A stretch of 64,000 nt of DNA from Oceanitalea stevensii (GCF_014837105.1 NZ_JACSPO010000010.1:41375-105374), one strand, 5' to 3'. Positions 32,585-42,032 are shown, numbered from the stretch's first letter. Translations and numbers: made by a program. The notes: generated by a model not told the origin, from the letters alone.

Positions 32585-33573
32585 CCACCACCGTCAATGT
32601 CCTGATCCTCAGCGCAGGGCGCCGAGTCGAGCTCGTGCGGGCGTTCCAAAGGCAACACCCCGGACTCGACGTCACTCCACGGGTTGTCGCTGCCGATGCC
32701 AGCCCCCTCGCTCCGGCGCTGTACTTCGCGGACGCGCACGAGATTCTTCCCCGGTGCACCGAGAGCAACTACATCCAGGCTCTCCTGGCCCTCTGTAGGA
32801 AGCACGCGATTGATCTGGTCATACCGACCATCGACACCGAGCTCGCAGTGATGGCGGCGAATCGCGAGCTGATCGAGGAGACAACCGGCGCGCTGGTCGC
32901 GATCTCCGATACCTACAGCATCGCCATATGCCGAGACAAGGTGAAGACCCACGCCTACCTCCGAAGCAAGGGCCTCGTCACCCCACACCTCTACACCGAG
33001 GACGAGGTGACAGGGCTGCGCGTCACGTTCCCCGCGTTCGCGAAGCCACGCGGCGGGAGTTCGTCGGTGGGCGCACAACGCCTGGACACCCTCGACGATC
33101 TTGAGGTCGCTCGGCGCACCACGCCGGACCTCATGGTCCAGAGCTACGCAGCGGGAGACGAGTACACCGTTGACTGCTTCATCGCTCCCGACGGACGACC
33201 GCTCTCGATCACGCCCAGACTCCGTCTCGCAACACGGTCGGGCGAGATTTCTAAGGGGAGGATCCACCACGCGCCGGAGGTGATCGAGGCGACTGAGCGG
33301 CTCCTTGCAGCGCTCCCGCTCCGGTACCACGTCACTGTGCAGTGCATCGTCGAGAACGGCACGGTGTCCTTCATCGAGATCAACCCTCGCTTCGGAGGGG
33401 GCGCCCCTATGTCGATCCACGCGGGGGCAGATTCATGTCTCAACCTGTACCGGATACGCCTCAACATCCCCACCACGCCAACCCCAGCCATGGACGGCGC
33501 AACGTTCCTGCGCTTTGACAGGACGCTGCAGCTCGGCACAACCACGGAGCCCCAAGCGGTACTCTTTGAATGA
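32581..33573 (+). CDS. ATP-grasp ligase of the polysaccharide locus
   Basis: This is a 330-residue CarB-like ATP-grasp protein, a class that joins a carboxylate to an amine through an acyl phosphate. The N-terminal domain opens VLILSAGRRVELVRAF. The grasp fold has FAKPRGGSSSVGAQRL for nucleotide binding and FIEINPRFGGGAPMSI for magnesium. Its position after a dehydratase and aminotransferase suggests it acylates the new amino group, perhaps with an amino acid. That role is inference. ATGA overlaps link it to the HAD gene. Confidence 0.82.
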   Translation: MTTTVNVLILSAGRRVELVRAFQRQHPGLDVTPRVVAADASPLAPALYFADAHEILPRCTESNYIQALLALCRKHAIDLVIPTIDTELAVMAANRELIEETTGALVAISDTYSIAICRDKVKTHAYLRSKGLVTPHLYTEDEVTGLRVTFPAFAKPRGGSSSVGAQRLDTLDDLEVARRTTPDLMVQSYAAGDEYTVDCFIAPDGRPLSITPRLRLATRSGEISKGRIHHAPEVIEATERLLAALPLRYHVTVQCIVENGTVSFIEINPRFGGGAPMSIHAGADSCLNLYRIRLNIPTTPTPAMDGATFLRFDRTLQLGTTTEPQAVLFE

Positions 33574-34271
33574 GCCCGATCAATTTCGTCGTATTCGATC
33601 TCGACGACACGCTGACGCCCGAGAAGACCTACGTGCGGAGCGGCTTCGCCGCCGTGGCCGACTACCTCGCGCCGGTTGTTGCGACGAGCGCTCGGGATAT
33701 CGCCGACGCACTCATGTCGTTCCAAGCCGAAACTCCTGGACGCGCTTTCGACCGCGTCTTGGAACTCCTACGGGTAGACCACGTCACATCGAAGGAACTG
33801 GTCACCCTGTATCGCGAGCACACGCCGCAGATTGATTTCTACGGCGATGTCATGCCCACCCTCTCTGCTCTCCGCGAGATCGGCGTCCGGATTGGCATAG
33901 TCACTGACGGTTACGCCGTAGCGCAACGCAGCAAGTTGAACGCGCTCGGCGCCTCCGAACTCGTCGACGAGATCATAATCACCGACGAGTACGGCCCTGA
34001 CTTCTGGAAGCCCGATCCCAGGAGTTTCGAAATGCTCGCCCGCAATGCTGGCTCCGACGTCGCCCATATGGCCTACGTCGGCGACAACCCAGCGAAGGAC
34101 TTCGCCGTGGCTAGCACGCTTCCGCTGACGACCGTCCGTGTCATGCGGGACGGCGTCCACAGCCACCGCGCATACCTGAACGACCTACGCGAGCACATCA
34201 GAATTTCCGCTCTGACCGACATCCCGCACGTTCTTTCGCTACGACCACATTCGGAAGGGAGGAAGGCATGA
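33570..34271 (+). CDS. HAD-family hydrolase of the polysaccharide locus
   Basis: This 233-residue HAD-IA phosphatase has motif I VVFDLDDTLTPE near residue 7, motif II GIVTDGYAVAQRSK, motif III DFWKPDPRSF and motif IV AYVGDNPAKDF. It could dephosphorylate a sugar phosphate or an acyl-sugar intermediate of the same pathway. It overlaps the ATP-grasp gene before it and the pyruvyltransferase gene after it by 4 nt each. Base composition is visibly less GC-biased than in the genes outside the locus. Confidence 0.82.
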   Translation: MSPINFVVFDLDDTLTPEKTYVRSGFAAVADYLAPVVATSARDIADALMSFQAETPGRAFDRVLELLRVDHVTSKELVTLYREHTPQIDFYGDVMPTLSALREIGVRIGIVTDGYAVAQRSKLNALGASELVDEIIITDEYGPDFWKPDPRSFEMLARNAGSDVAHMAYVGDNPAKDFAVASTLPLTTVRVMRDGVHSHRAYLNDLREHIRISALTDIPHVLSLRPHSEGRKA

Positions 34272-35497
34272 GCCAGCGCATCGGCTTTACGGGCCCTTTC
34301 TCGGACGTCAACTTTGGCGACTACGCGATGCTCGTCAACAACTACCTCGACATCGCGCCTGACGAAGCCGTCCTCTACGCGGCCGATTCCGCATTCCTGC
34401 ACAAGGTCGTCGACCACTACCTGAGCGACTCGAGTCCTGAGGTACGTCCAGTAGACCTGCGTACGGGTGCCACAGAGGGCCTCGATCTCACCGACGCGAG
34501 CCTCACGCCCGCGGACGCACTCCCCATGTTCACCGACCCGCAAGCTCTGCTCGACTCCGTTGCAGCCCTCGACGTTCTCGTGGTGAACGGAGGCGGCTAC
34601 ATCAACGGCCTGTGGGCCTCACCTCACCGCGCGCCTCAGCTCATGCAGATCCTCGGCCCCGTGTATGCGGCGAGAAGAGTGGGCACCCCAATCGTGTTCA
34701 CCGCGAACGGTTACGGCCCCTTCGGGGCTTACGAGGACTTCTTCTTCGCCTTGCTGAACGACTTGCCGGGAGTCGCTCTGCACACACGTGACGACGTGTA
34801 CTCGCCCGCTCACCTCCGCCGCCTCGGCGTCGCGAGTGAGCGTATACAGCAGGTGCCCGACGATCTGTACTTCCTCAGTCCAGGAGTGCCGCAGGCTCGT
34901 GAAACGGACCTCCCTTCCGAGTACGTCGTCATTGAGTCCTACGCGCCCGTCGAGGAACTCGCGGCCAACCTCGACACGATCACGCGCTTCGTCCAGACCA
35001 TGCGGGACGTGCATGGTCACGCAGTCGTCTTCCTGCCTCTCAACCTCGGCCGCGGCGGCACAGACCAAGCCGCGTTCCTGGCTGAACGGGTGCCCGATCT
35101 CCACGTTGTCGACATCGAGACCCATGGGTTCCTTCCGATCGAGACCGCCGCTGCGGTGATCGGTGGGGCGTCCCTTGTTGTCAGCATGAGGTATCACGCT
35201 GCCGTCCTGGCGATCCAGTTGGAAGTGCCCGTCGTCAGCGCCCTGCGCCCCGTTCTGGGGAGCCGCCAGTACTACCACAGCAAGACCTACGGTCTGCTGG
35301 CGAAGGCTCTCGGTCCGGACATCGACCAGTCGTTGTTCCTCCAGAACGGCATGTACGAGGCGCTCGACGAGGTGTCCTCAAGCTTCGGCGCCCTCACTAG
35401 CTCCCAAGGTCGCGTCATCCGCTCGCGGAAGACGGGGCACGACGTGACCCTCAAGCTCGAACGCGACGCACTGATCAGGCAGATTAGGGGAGTTTGA
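34268..35497 (+). CDS. Polysaccharide pyruvyl transferase 1
   Basis: This 409-residue protein belongs to the CsaB/PssM class, which adds a pyruvate ketal from phosphoenolpyruvate to a sugar, giving the polymer a negative charge. It opens IGFTGPFSDVNFGDYAML, has LVVNGGGYINGLW near residue 101 and VVSMRYHAAVLAIQLEVPVV near 304, the three landmarks of the family. It is coupled by ATGA to the HAD gene and stands 3 nt before the priming transferase gene. A second, distinct member is encoded at 37383. Confidence 0.85.
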   Translation: MSQRIGFTGPFSDVNFGDYAMLVNNYLDIAPDEAVLYAADSAFLHKVVDHYLSDSSPEVRPVDLRTGATEGLDLTDASLTPADALPMFTDPQALLDSVAALDVLVVNGGGYINGLWASPHRAPQLMQILGPVYAARRVGTPIVFTANGYGPFGAYEDFFFALLNDLPGVALHTRDDVYSPAHLRRLGVASERIQQVPDDLYFLSPGVPQARETDLPSEYVVIESYAPVEELAANLDTITRFVQTMRDVHGHAVVFLPLNLGRGGTDQAAFLAERVPDLHVVDIETHGFLPIETAAAVIGGASLVVSMRYHAAVLAIQLEVPVVSALRPVLGSRQYYHSKTYGLLAKALGPDIDQSLFLQNGMYEALDEVSSSFGALTSSQGRVIRSRKTGHDVTLKLERDALIRQIRGV

Positions 35498-35500
35498 CCG

Positions 35501-36136
35501 ATGGCCCTTTACGAGAAGTTCGGCAAGAGAGTCTTCGACATCGTCGCGACGACGGGTGCCCTCGTCGCTTTCGCACCGGTCTCCGCGGTGATCGCGATCG
35601 CCATCCGCGCCGAGTCTCCCGGCGGCGTGCTCTACACCCAGACACGGATCGGGAGAAATGGGAACCCGTTCAAGATCTACAAGTTTCGAACGATGCTCCC
35701 GCTCGAGCAGAGCTTCCGTCCAGACGGGAGCCCCCTCGACAATGCCGAGCGAGTGACCCGCGTGGGCTCAGTTCTCCGGCGACTGAGCATCGACGAGGTC
35801 CCCCAGCTCATCAACGTCGTCAAGGGCGACATGTCGCTCGTCGGCCCCCGCCCAACTCTGCCGTACCAGGTCACTCGGTATACAGATGAGCAGCGGCGGC
35901 GGCTAGGTGTTCGCCCCGGCCTTACCGGCCTGGCGCAGGTGAGCGGGCGCAATTCCCTTACATGGACTGAAAAAATCGAGTACGACGTCAAGTACGTCGA
36001 CAACATCACTTTCCTAGGCGACCTCAAGATCGTGGTTCGCACACTAAACACGGTTCTACGCAAGGAAGACACTGCGTTCAGTCGCCATGACGACCTGAGT
36101 GTCCATGAGCGTGACTACAGGGACGACATCACATGA
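35501..36136 (+). CDS. Initiating sugar-1-phosphate transferase (monotopic, PglC-like)
   Basis: This enzyme starts the repeat unit by transferring a sugar phosphate to undecaprenyl phosphate at the membrane inner face. The 211-residue short form has one re-entrant hydrophobic segment (FDIVATTGALVAFAPVSAVI), then YTQTRIGRNGNPFKIYKFRT, RRLSIDEVPQLINVVKGDMS and LVGPRPTLPYQ, ending RPGLTGLAQVSGRN. The catalytic Asp-Glu pair is in IDEVPQL. Length and motifs fit the monotopic class rather than the large WcaJ type. Confidence 0.92.
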   Translation: MALYEKFGKRVFDIVATTGALVAFAPVSAVIAIAIRAESPGGVLYTQTRIGRNGNPFKIYKFRTMLPLEQSFRPDGSPLDNAERVTRVGSVLRRLSIDEVPQLINVVKGDMSLVGPRPTLPYQVTRYTDEQRRRLGVRPGLTGLAQVSGRNSLTWTEKIEYDVKYVDNITFLGDLKIVVRTLNTVLRKEDTAFSRHDDLSVHERDYRDDIT

Positions 36137-37368
36137 TTCCGGGTCGAATTTCGCAGTGGTGGCGGCGCCGTCCCCAAAGTACGCCGGCTCCGGCAGGACG
36201 CCCTGACGCTCGTCGCGGCGCCCGAAGGGCCATCCTCCTTCTTGTCACCGCCGACCAGTCCGCAAAGCTCCTCTACCCCCATTGCCGGGTCCTCCGCGAC
36301 AGGGGATGGACTGTGCACGTTGCGTCCTCACCAGGTCCCAACCTCGAGAGCCTGCGCGCCGACGGCTTCGAGACACATCCGATCGCCATGAGGCGCGACA
36401 TCTCCCCCGCTCGTGATGTGGCCGCCCTCGTCAAGCTGACCTCTCTGCTCTGGCAGTTGAAGCCCGACGTCGTGAGCGCCGGTACGCCGAAGGCAGGTCT
36501 GCTCGGTACGTTGGCGGCAGCGGTGATCCCCAAGGCCAAGTCGGTCTATCTCGTGAGGGGCCTGCCCCTCGAGACCGCGGTCGGCCTCAAGCGGAACATT
36601 CTCGTGGCCACGGAGCGACTGGCCTGCAGATCAGCGGACTCCGTCCTGACGATCAGCAGATCACTCGAGACGCGGTTGAAGGACCTCCGGATTTGCGATG
36701 CGAGGAAGCTGCGCACTTTGGGTCCCGGCTCGTCCAAGGGTGTAGACATCGACCGGTTTGTGCCAGACGGGGCGACACTGCAGCATGCCCAGGCGACTCG
36801 GAGAACGTTGACGGCACCGATTCTGGGATACATCGGGCGCATCGCACCCGACAAGGGCCTGGACATCCTGGCGGAGTCACTGTCGATCCTTGCGGCACGG
36901 AACGTTCGGGGAACTCTCCTCGTCGTCGGGAATGACGATTCACCCTCGAGCGCAGCGATACGAGCACGACTGGAAACGTCGGACTGGACTGTCGTTCAGC
37001 GTCCCTACGAGCCAGCTGTTGAACGGGTGTATCCCGTTCTTGACATCTTGTGTGTCCCGAGTCGTCGTGAAGGTTTCGGCAACGTCGTGCTGGAGGCCGC
37101 ACTCGCCGGTGTCCCATCCGTGGGGATGTCGGTCACCGGTGTCGTCGACGCCATCGTCGACGGAGTTACCGGCCTGATTGCTCAGGACTCGGGAGCGGCT
37201 CCGTACGCAGCGTGCGTCGAAAAGTTGGCGACCGACGAACGCTTGCGGACACGGCTCGGGACCGCAGCCCGTGACCGCGTCGTTGAACAGTTCGGCGAAG
37301 AGGCCGTGTGCACCCGCTATGCGCAACATTACGAGTCGTTGGCTCCAGCCCCATCGGCTGAACGATAG
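36133..37368 (+). CDS. Glycosyltransferase family 4 protein
   Basis: This 411-residue GT-B enzyme would add a sugar to the lipid-linked repeat unit. The N-terminal half has AILLLVTADQSAKLLYPHCR and MRRDISPARDVAALV; the C-terminal half has ILGYIGRIAPDKGLDILAES near 235 and the donor-site SRREGFGNVVLEAALAGVPS near 313, the E(x7)E motif of GT4. The donor and linkage are unknown. It overlaps the priming transferase by ATGA. Confidence 0.9.
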   Translation: MIPGRISQWWRRRPQSTPAPAGRPDARRGARRAILLLVTADQSAKLLYPHCRVLRDRGWTVHVASSPGPNLESLRADGFETHPIAMRRDISPARDVAALVKLTSLLWQLKPDVVSAGTPKAGLLGTLAAAVIPKAKSVYLVRGLPLETAVGLKRNILVATERLACRSADSVLTISRSLETRLKDLRICDARKLRTLGPGSSKGVDIDRFVPDGATLQHAQATRRTLTAPILGYIGRIAPDKGLDILAESLSILAARNVRGTLLVVGNDDSPSSAAIRARLETSDWTVVQRPYEPAVERVYPVLDILCVPSRREGFGNVVLEAALAGVPSVGMSVTGVVDAIVDGVTGLIAQDSGAAPYAACVEKLATDERLRTRLGTAARDRVVEQFGEEAVCTRYAQHYESLAPAPSAER

Positions 37369-37382
37369 AGACGAGGCTATTG

Positions 37383-38477
37383 GTGAGTACACGCCGAGTC
37401 ACCGCGGTTGGCTATTACGGTATGTCGAACTTCGGTGACGACCTGTTCCGCGCGACCATCGTCGCGCGCGGCTCCGACCTGTGGCCATCCGCTCGAGTGC
37501 GCACTTCGGCTCCTCGCGACAGGTCCACCATTTCCGGTCGGGTCTACCAGTCCGCTTCGAAGGTCGGAGCGGTGCTTCGACTGGCGTACGCAGTGCGGGA
37601 TTTCCGCTGGGCGGACGACATCGTCTTGGGAGGTGGGTCGGTCTTCCAGTCCGTCAAGGGCAGGCACGTCATGGAGGCTTGGCTCGCGCGCCACAGGCTC
37701 CGTCGCCTGTCGGCGCTCGGAGTCTCCTTCGGTCCCTTCTCGACCGCCACGGACGAGCGTGAAGTATCCGACTTCGCGCGGGCGTTCGAACGCATCGTCG
37801 TCAGGGACCGGCCCTCAATGGAGTTCGCAGAGCTGTGGGGCATCGAGAACAAAGTCAAATTCGGGGGCGACCTCGCCGCGCTCTACCCCTTCGAGACCGA
37901 ACTGTCGACGCAGTCGGACGGCCTCATCAGAATCGGGATCATGCCGTGCGAGTACAAGGGATTGGACCGTGGGGCGTACCTCGACGGGATCTCGGCATTT
38001 CTGGCCGCCCTCAAGGATATCCATGGAGCACGGCTCCGAGTGACATCGATCGCGCTCAACTACCACCCGACCAACGGTGACCTCGACCTCGCGAAGGAAG
38101 TCGCTCGCACTGCCCGAACCCACACGGACGAAGTGCAGCTTCACTCCTACAGCGGTGACTTGGCCGAGACACTTGGTGTGATCCGCCGCCAGTCGTTCAA
38201 CGTGGCTACCCGCCTGCACGGAGGCGTCGTCTCGTACCTGACGGAAACACCTTTCGCCCAGGTGAACTATCACCCCAAGTGCGCCGACTTCATGGACGAC
38301 ATCGGCGCACCCGAGGCGGCCGCAGTCTCCGCTGATGCAGACGTCTCGCGGTGGCGCGCGCTGGCTCAGTACTCGCGTACATACAGTCGGCCCCAGAAGA
38401 GCGTCGACGACTACCGGCAGCGGGCTGAGTCGACGTACGTCTATGGCGCAACGCGGAATGATGGAAGAGGGAAGTAG
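37383..38477 (+). CDS. Polysaccharide pyruvyl transferase 2
   Basis: This 364-residue protein shares the family opening VTAVGYYGMSNFGDDLFRAT, DDIVLGGGSVFQSV near 80 and VATRLHGGVVSYLTETPFAQ near 275. It is clearly different in sequence from the first pyruvyl transferase, so the polymer may carry two ketals, or one of the pair has another activity such as colanic-acid-type WcaK. The GTG at 37383 is chosen over the adjacent TTG because GAGG then stands 6 nt upstream. Confidence 0.83.
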   Translation: MSTRRVTAVGYYGMSNFGDDLFRATIVARGSDLWPSARVRTSAPRDRSTISGRVYQSASKVGAVLRLAYAVRDFRWADDIVLGGGSVFQSVKGRHVMEAWLARHRLRRLSALGVSFGPFSTATDEREVSDFARAFERIVVRDRPSMEFAELWGIENKVKFGGDLAALYPFETELSTQSDGLIRIGIMPCEYKGLDRGAYLDGISAFLAALKDIHGARLRVTSIALNYHPTNGDLDLAKEVARTARTHTDEVQLHSYSGDLAETLGVIRRQSFNVATRLHGGVVSYLTETPFAQVNYHPKCADFMDDIGAPEAAAVSADADVSRWRALAQYSRTYSRPQKSVDDYRQRAESTYVYGATRNDGRGK

Positions 38478-38478
38478 C

Positions 38479-39282
38479 TTGGACGTTTCGGTCATCATCC
38501 CGCACTATGGCGACACCTCGACGCTCAAGCGTGCGATCGAGTCGGCTCTCAACCAGACCCTGGCCCCTCGAGAGATCATCGTCGTCGACGATGCGAGCCC
38601 GACTCGGGATCGGGAGGCGCTTGCTCTCCTCGTGGAAGAGCTTCCACCGAGCGTCCGCGTTCTTCAACTACACAAGAACTCGGGCCCCGGGGGCGCACGA
38701 AATGCCGGCTGGGATGCTGCAGGCGGCGATGTCGTCGCCTTCCTCGATTCAGACGATTCCTGGCTTCCGACGAAGTTGGAGTGGCAGTGCCGCGCGCTGG
38801 AGGACCAGCGGCTGGACCTGGTAGGAGGGCCCAACGTCTGGGTGGCCCTCGGAGACACCGCGGCCAGCCATGGTTCTCGCGATGCAGCTGTCGTGACTCG
38901 TCGGGCTCTTGTCTTCAAGAACCGCTTCGCTACCTCAAGCGTCATGGTGCGGCGGGGCGTCGGACTGCGGTTCAACGCGGAGCGCCGGTACGCGGAGGAC
39001 TATGAGCTCTGGCTGCGGCTCCACCTCAGCGGAAAGCGGCTTGGGCGTATCCCGACGCCCCTCAGCGTGAGCTACAAGCGCCCATTCGGGGACTCTGGTC
39101 TCAGCGCGAATCTCCTAGCTATGGCCCGCAACCAGCTCCACGTCTACTACCGAGCTCGAGCGGACCGCCTGCTCGGCTTCGGCGAATGGCTCTTGGCGAG
39201 CGCATGGTCAGTTGCCCGCAGCGGACGCCGGTTCGCGAAGTATCTCGCCTTTCGCGCCATCGAGAATCGTCGGCCGCGGTGA
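38479..39282 (+). CDS. Glycosyltransferase family 2 protein
   Basis: This 267-residue GT-A enzyme opens DVSVIIPHYGDTSTLKRAIE, has VVDDASPTRD, NSGPGGARNAGWDAA and the metal-binding VAFLDSDDSWLP (DxD), with ERRYAEDYELWLRL as the acceptor-side catalytic region. It adds a further sugar to the repeat unit. The TTG at 38479 is preferred since GAGGGAAG is 6-9 nt upstream; an ATG at 38461 would add six residues but lacks a ribosome site. The C-terminal 50 residues are basic and may touch the membrane. Confidence 0.88.
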   Translation: MDVSVIIPHYGDTSTLKRAIESALNQTLAPREIIVVDDASPTRDREALALLVEELPPSVRVLQLHKNSGPGGARNAGWDAAGGDVVAFLDSDDSWLPTKLEWQCRALEDQRLDLVGGPNVWVALGDTAASHGSRDAAVVTRRALVFKNRFATSSVMVRRGVGLRFNAERRYAEDYELWLRLHLSGKRLGRIPTPLSVSYKRPFGDSGLSANLLAMARNQLHVYYRARADRLLGFGEWLLASAWSVARSGRRFAKYLAFRAIENRRPR

Positions 39283-40493
39283 GTAGACGGCTCAGCTTCC
39301 GGGGATGGGGTTCGTCGCTAGGCCTCACAACCGGCTACCTCGCACGCGCCGCGACTCAGTGGTTCCTGCTCTGGTTCTTCGCGGCTACCGCTGGGCCGCA
39401 GGGCGCGGGCCAGTTCTCACTAGCCATGGCGCTATCCGCCCCCGTCTTCATCTTCTCGCAGCTCGGCATGCGCAACATCTACATGTCGATGCGGGACCGT
39501 CCGGGCCTTTCCACATTCTTCAGCCTCCGCACCGTTCTCTCCGTGGTGGCGAGTGGAGTGGTGCTTGCCATCGCTGCGATCAGGTCGGACATCGGGGTCA
39601 GCATCGTCGGCCCCGTCATAGCAATCAAATTCTTCGACTCGTTGACCGATATCTGCATCGGAGCCCTCCACGTCAACGGTCGAACCAGTCGGGTGACGGC
39701 TTCGATGTACGCGAATGCGGTGGGCACAGCCGCCGGCGCTGGCGTGGTGTTCTACCTTTCGGGGGACCCCATCGCGTCGCTCTGGGCATCTGCCGTCGCG
39801 TCGGCACTCGTCTTCGCATACTTTGGAATCCCCGTACTACGCGCATATCGAAAGCCGACACCGGGCGGAGTGCGCGCAGGCCTGACAGAGAGCGGAGTCA
39901 TCGCGAGGTCGGGCCTGCCCCTCGCGGTGGCTGAGTCGATCTCCACGCTACTGGCGTACCTGCCCGTCCTGTATCTCGCCGAGACAGCTACGCAGGATGA
40001 CATCGGCCTGTTCTCGACTGCGATGTACGTGATCACGTTCGCCAACCTGTTCTACAGCTCCACTCAGCAGGTCTGGCTTGCACGTCTCGCGCAGGAGCAT
40101 CGGGCGGGCCGTCTCCGGACGGCAGCCTTACCGCCGTTGGCTGCAATGACGGCACTCGGACTGCTAGGTGCCAGCGCAACATTCGTGTTCTTGCCGCCGC
40201 TGCTCCCCGTGATCTATGGGCCGGAGTTCGGGCTCACTCGCTCACAGGTCGCCCCGCTTGCCGTCGCGGTCCTCATGCTCGCCTTCTCGTACGCCGCGAA
40301 CCTTCTCCTACTGGTGCTGAACAGGTACAGGAGGCAGTTGTACGTCGCGGCTTCCGCGCTCGGCGTCTCTCTGCTGACAGCGTTCGTACTGTGGGACCAC
40401 GGTTCAATCTGGGCGGCCGGTGTCCTCGTCGCGACCGCTGCCTGCATGAGGGCGGTCGGCGCGATAGCTGCACTCCTTCGGGCGGAGAAATGA
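39279..40493 (+). CDS. Wzx-type polysaccharide flippase
   Basis: This 404-residue membrane protein with about 12 helices is of the PST/MOP exporter group and would flip the lipid-linked repeat unit to the outer face. It begins SSLGLTTGYLARAATQWFLL, and YGPEFGLTRSQVAPLAVAVL lies in the second half, matching the YGPEF-type motif of Wzx and RfbX proteins. Its GTG overlaps the previous stop (GTGA). Confidence 0.85.
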   Translation: MSRRLSFRGWGSSLGLTTGYLARAATQWFLLWFFAATAGPQGAGQFSLAMALSAPVFIFSQLGMRNIYMSMRDRPGLSTFFSLRTVLSVVASGVVLAIAAIRSDIGVSIVGPVIAIKFFDSLTDICIGALHVNGRTSRVTASMYANAVGTAAGAGVVFYLSGDPIASLWASAVASALVFAYFGIPVLRAYRKPTPGGVRAGLTESGVIARSGLPLAVAESISTLLAYLPVLYLAETATQDDIGLFSTAMYVITFANLFYSSTQQVWLARLAQEHRAGRLRTAALPPLAAMTALGLLGASATFVFLPPLLPVIYGPEFGLTRSQVAPLAVAVLMLAFSYAANLLLLVLNRYRRQLYVAASALGVSLLTAFVLWDHGSIWAAGVLVATAACMRAVGAIAALLRAEK

Positions 40494-40598
40494 CCACTGG
40501 CCCGAGGTGCCCTCGCCGCGATCGAGGAGCAGGGATCGAACTCAATCGTCGTAGGACGGAAGCAGACCGCCACATCTGCGTGGAGGGGAGGGCGCGGC

Positions 40599-41675
40599 GT
40601 GGTTGAAGCCATTTTGATAGGTGCCATCTTGGCGACCGCCGTTGCATGGTCGCTCGCGCTTGCGCTCGTTCCGTCGGGTCGGAAGATCCCCGGAGCGTTG
40701 GCACTCCCCCCGCTCGTTGTATATACGTCGCTCGCCGGCTACGCGGCCCTCGTCGTCGGCCGCGGCATCAGCGACCGGCAGAACTACCTGCGGGATCTCG
40801 AAGAGGTCGCCCGTGGCGGTGGTATCGACTCGATCGAGCGCGAGCCCTTGTTCTGGGCGTTCCTCAAAGGCGTGTCCCTCTTCGGCGCCACTGATGTCCA
40901 CCTCTACGCAGGGGTGGCATTGGTGTGCGCGGTCGTTTATATCGCGGCCCTAAGGCTGCTGATGCCATGGGCGTCCGTCCCCGTGACGTTCCTGGGCGTA
41001 CTCGCACTCGGCTTCTTCGTCACATACTCGTCGGTTGCCATCCGCCAGGGGCTCGCGCTGGCCTGCATCGTGCTGGCGATCTCACTGATTCTCACCGGCG
41101 CCCGGAAGTCCGCTCTCGTCTCACTCATCGTGGCGAGCCTCTTCCACTGGTCAGCAATCACAGCCGCCGCAGTCGTCCTCGTGGTCCTCGTGTCCAAGAT
41201 CAGTTACGCCACGCTCGTGAAGATCTGGCTCGTGGCGTCTGCAGCGGCATTCACAGGCGTCTTTCGATTCCTCTTGAGCCCCCTCAACCAATCGATCGAC
41301 AGGCTGGGCGCATATGCCGATCCGGACCTCGCACGAAGCTACAGCGGGGGCACTCTCCGAGTTGAGTTCTGGCTTTTCTCGCTGGGAATGCTTGTCGCTA
41401 TCCATTTCTTTGCGGTACGCGCTCCAGGAGAGCGCGGCGCGACGGATCTCGCCCGGTACTTCGTCGCACTCAACTGCATGTACCTGCTCTTGGCCCACGT
41501 GTACTTTTCGGACCGCATCGCCGTGTACTCATGGACCCTCGCGCCGATCGCTCTCATCCCCGCACTCATCAAGGGAGGTCGCACACTCGGCGACCACTTG
41601 AGAGTTTTCTCGACCCTGATCGCCATCCTCGCCGTCGGCTTCCTGTTCGGCCCGTTCGGGGAGATCCTCTCCTGA
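40599..41675 (+). CDS. EpsG-family polysaccharide polymerase (Wzy-like)
   Basis: This 358-residue polytopic membrane protein would join repeat units at the outer face. It has about ten helices, NYLRDLEEVARGGGIDSIER in an outer loop near 64-83, the YSSVAIRQGLALACIVLAIS region near 146 and LVSLIVASLFHWSAITAAAV near 172, with the conserved Arg and His typical of EpsG. The GTG follows the strong ribosome site GGAGGGGAGG. A 105-nt gap separates it from the flippase gene, longer than others in the operon. Confidence 0.82.
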   Translation: MVEAILIGAILATAVAWSLALALVPSGRKIPGALALPPLVVYTSLAGYAALVVGRGISDRQNYLRDLEEVARGGGIDSIEREPLFWAFLKGVSLFGATDVHLYAGVALVCAVVYIAALRLLMPWASVPVTFLGVLALGFFVTYSSVAIRQGLALACIVLAISLILTGARKSALVSLIVASLFHWSAITAAAVVLVVLVSKISYATLVKIWLVASAAAFTGVFRFLLSPLNQSIDRLGAYADPDLARSYSGGTLRVEFWLFSLGMLVAIHFFAVRAPGERGATDLARYFVALNCMYLLLAHVYFSDRIAVYSWTLAPIALIPALIKGGRTLGDHLRVFSTLIAILAVGFLFGPFGEILS

Positions 41676-42032
41676 ACCACACAGGGGATGGCGACACGCC
41701 TCCGCGGAGGTGGACGGCGTCGCATACGACTCGGTAACCGATCGTCCGCACCGGCCCAGCTCGCTTAGGGCGATCAGGTGGTCACTTCGCCAGGCCGTAC
41801 CGGCGGTCGTCTCGCCTGTGACGCTAGTCGCTCCTCACCGCAGCCTCCCCTCCCGCCCGGAGGAATCCTCCATCCTCTCCACGCGGAATCCCCTCCGAGC
41901 CGCGGGTTCAACGGGTGAACGCGCATCAGCACGACGACGATGGCACAACTCGCGTCGCTACCGCCCGAAGCCGCTCCGGGCCAAGGTGTGGGAGGATGTT
42001 TCGGCACGATGACTGGGCTACCGGGGGACCGA
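41676..42032 (+). other. 357-nt gap before the BY-kinase gene
   Basis: The gap contains a bulged hairpin at 41691-41723 (a likely terminator of the polysaccharide operon), the inverted pair GTTCA/TGAAC at 41906-41920 and a GGAGG at 41991-41995. In-frame ATG codons at 41940 and 42009 are alternative starts for the downstream gene. No promoter is convincing. Confidence 0.4.
41691..41723 (+). terminator. Possible terminator after the polymerase gene
   Basis: GCGACACGCC pairs with CGGCGTCGC (bulge of two) around the palindrome CCTCCGCGGAGG, 15 nt beyond the stop. Confidence 0.45.

Noticed and set aside
41940..42032. Earlier starts of the BY-kinase
   Set aside because: ATG 41940 and ATG 42009 are in frame, but the conserved protein start is MDLRDYL at 42033 and GGGGGA is correctly placed only for it. 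ATG 42009 cannot be fully excluded.
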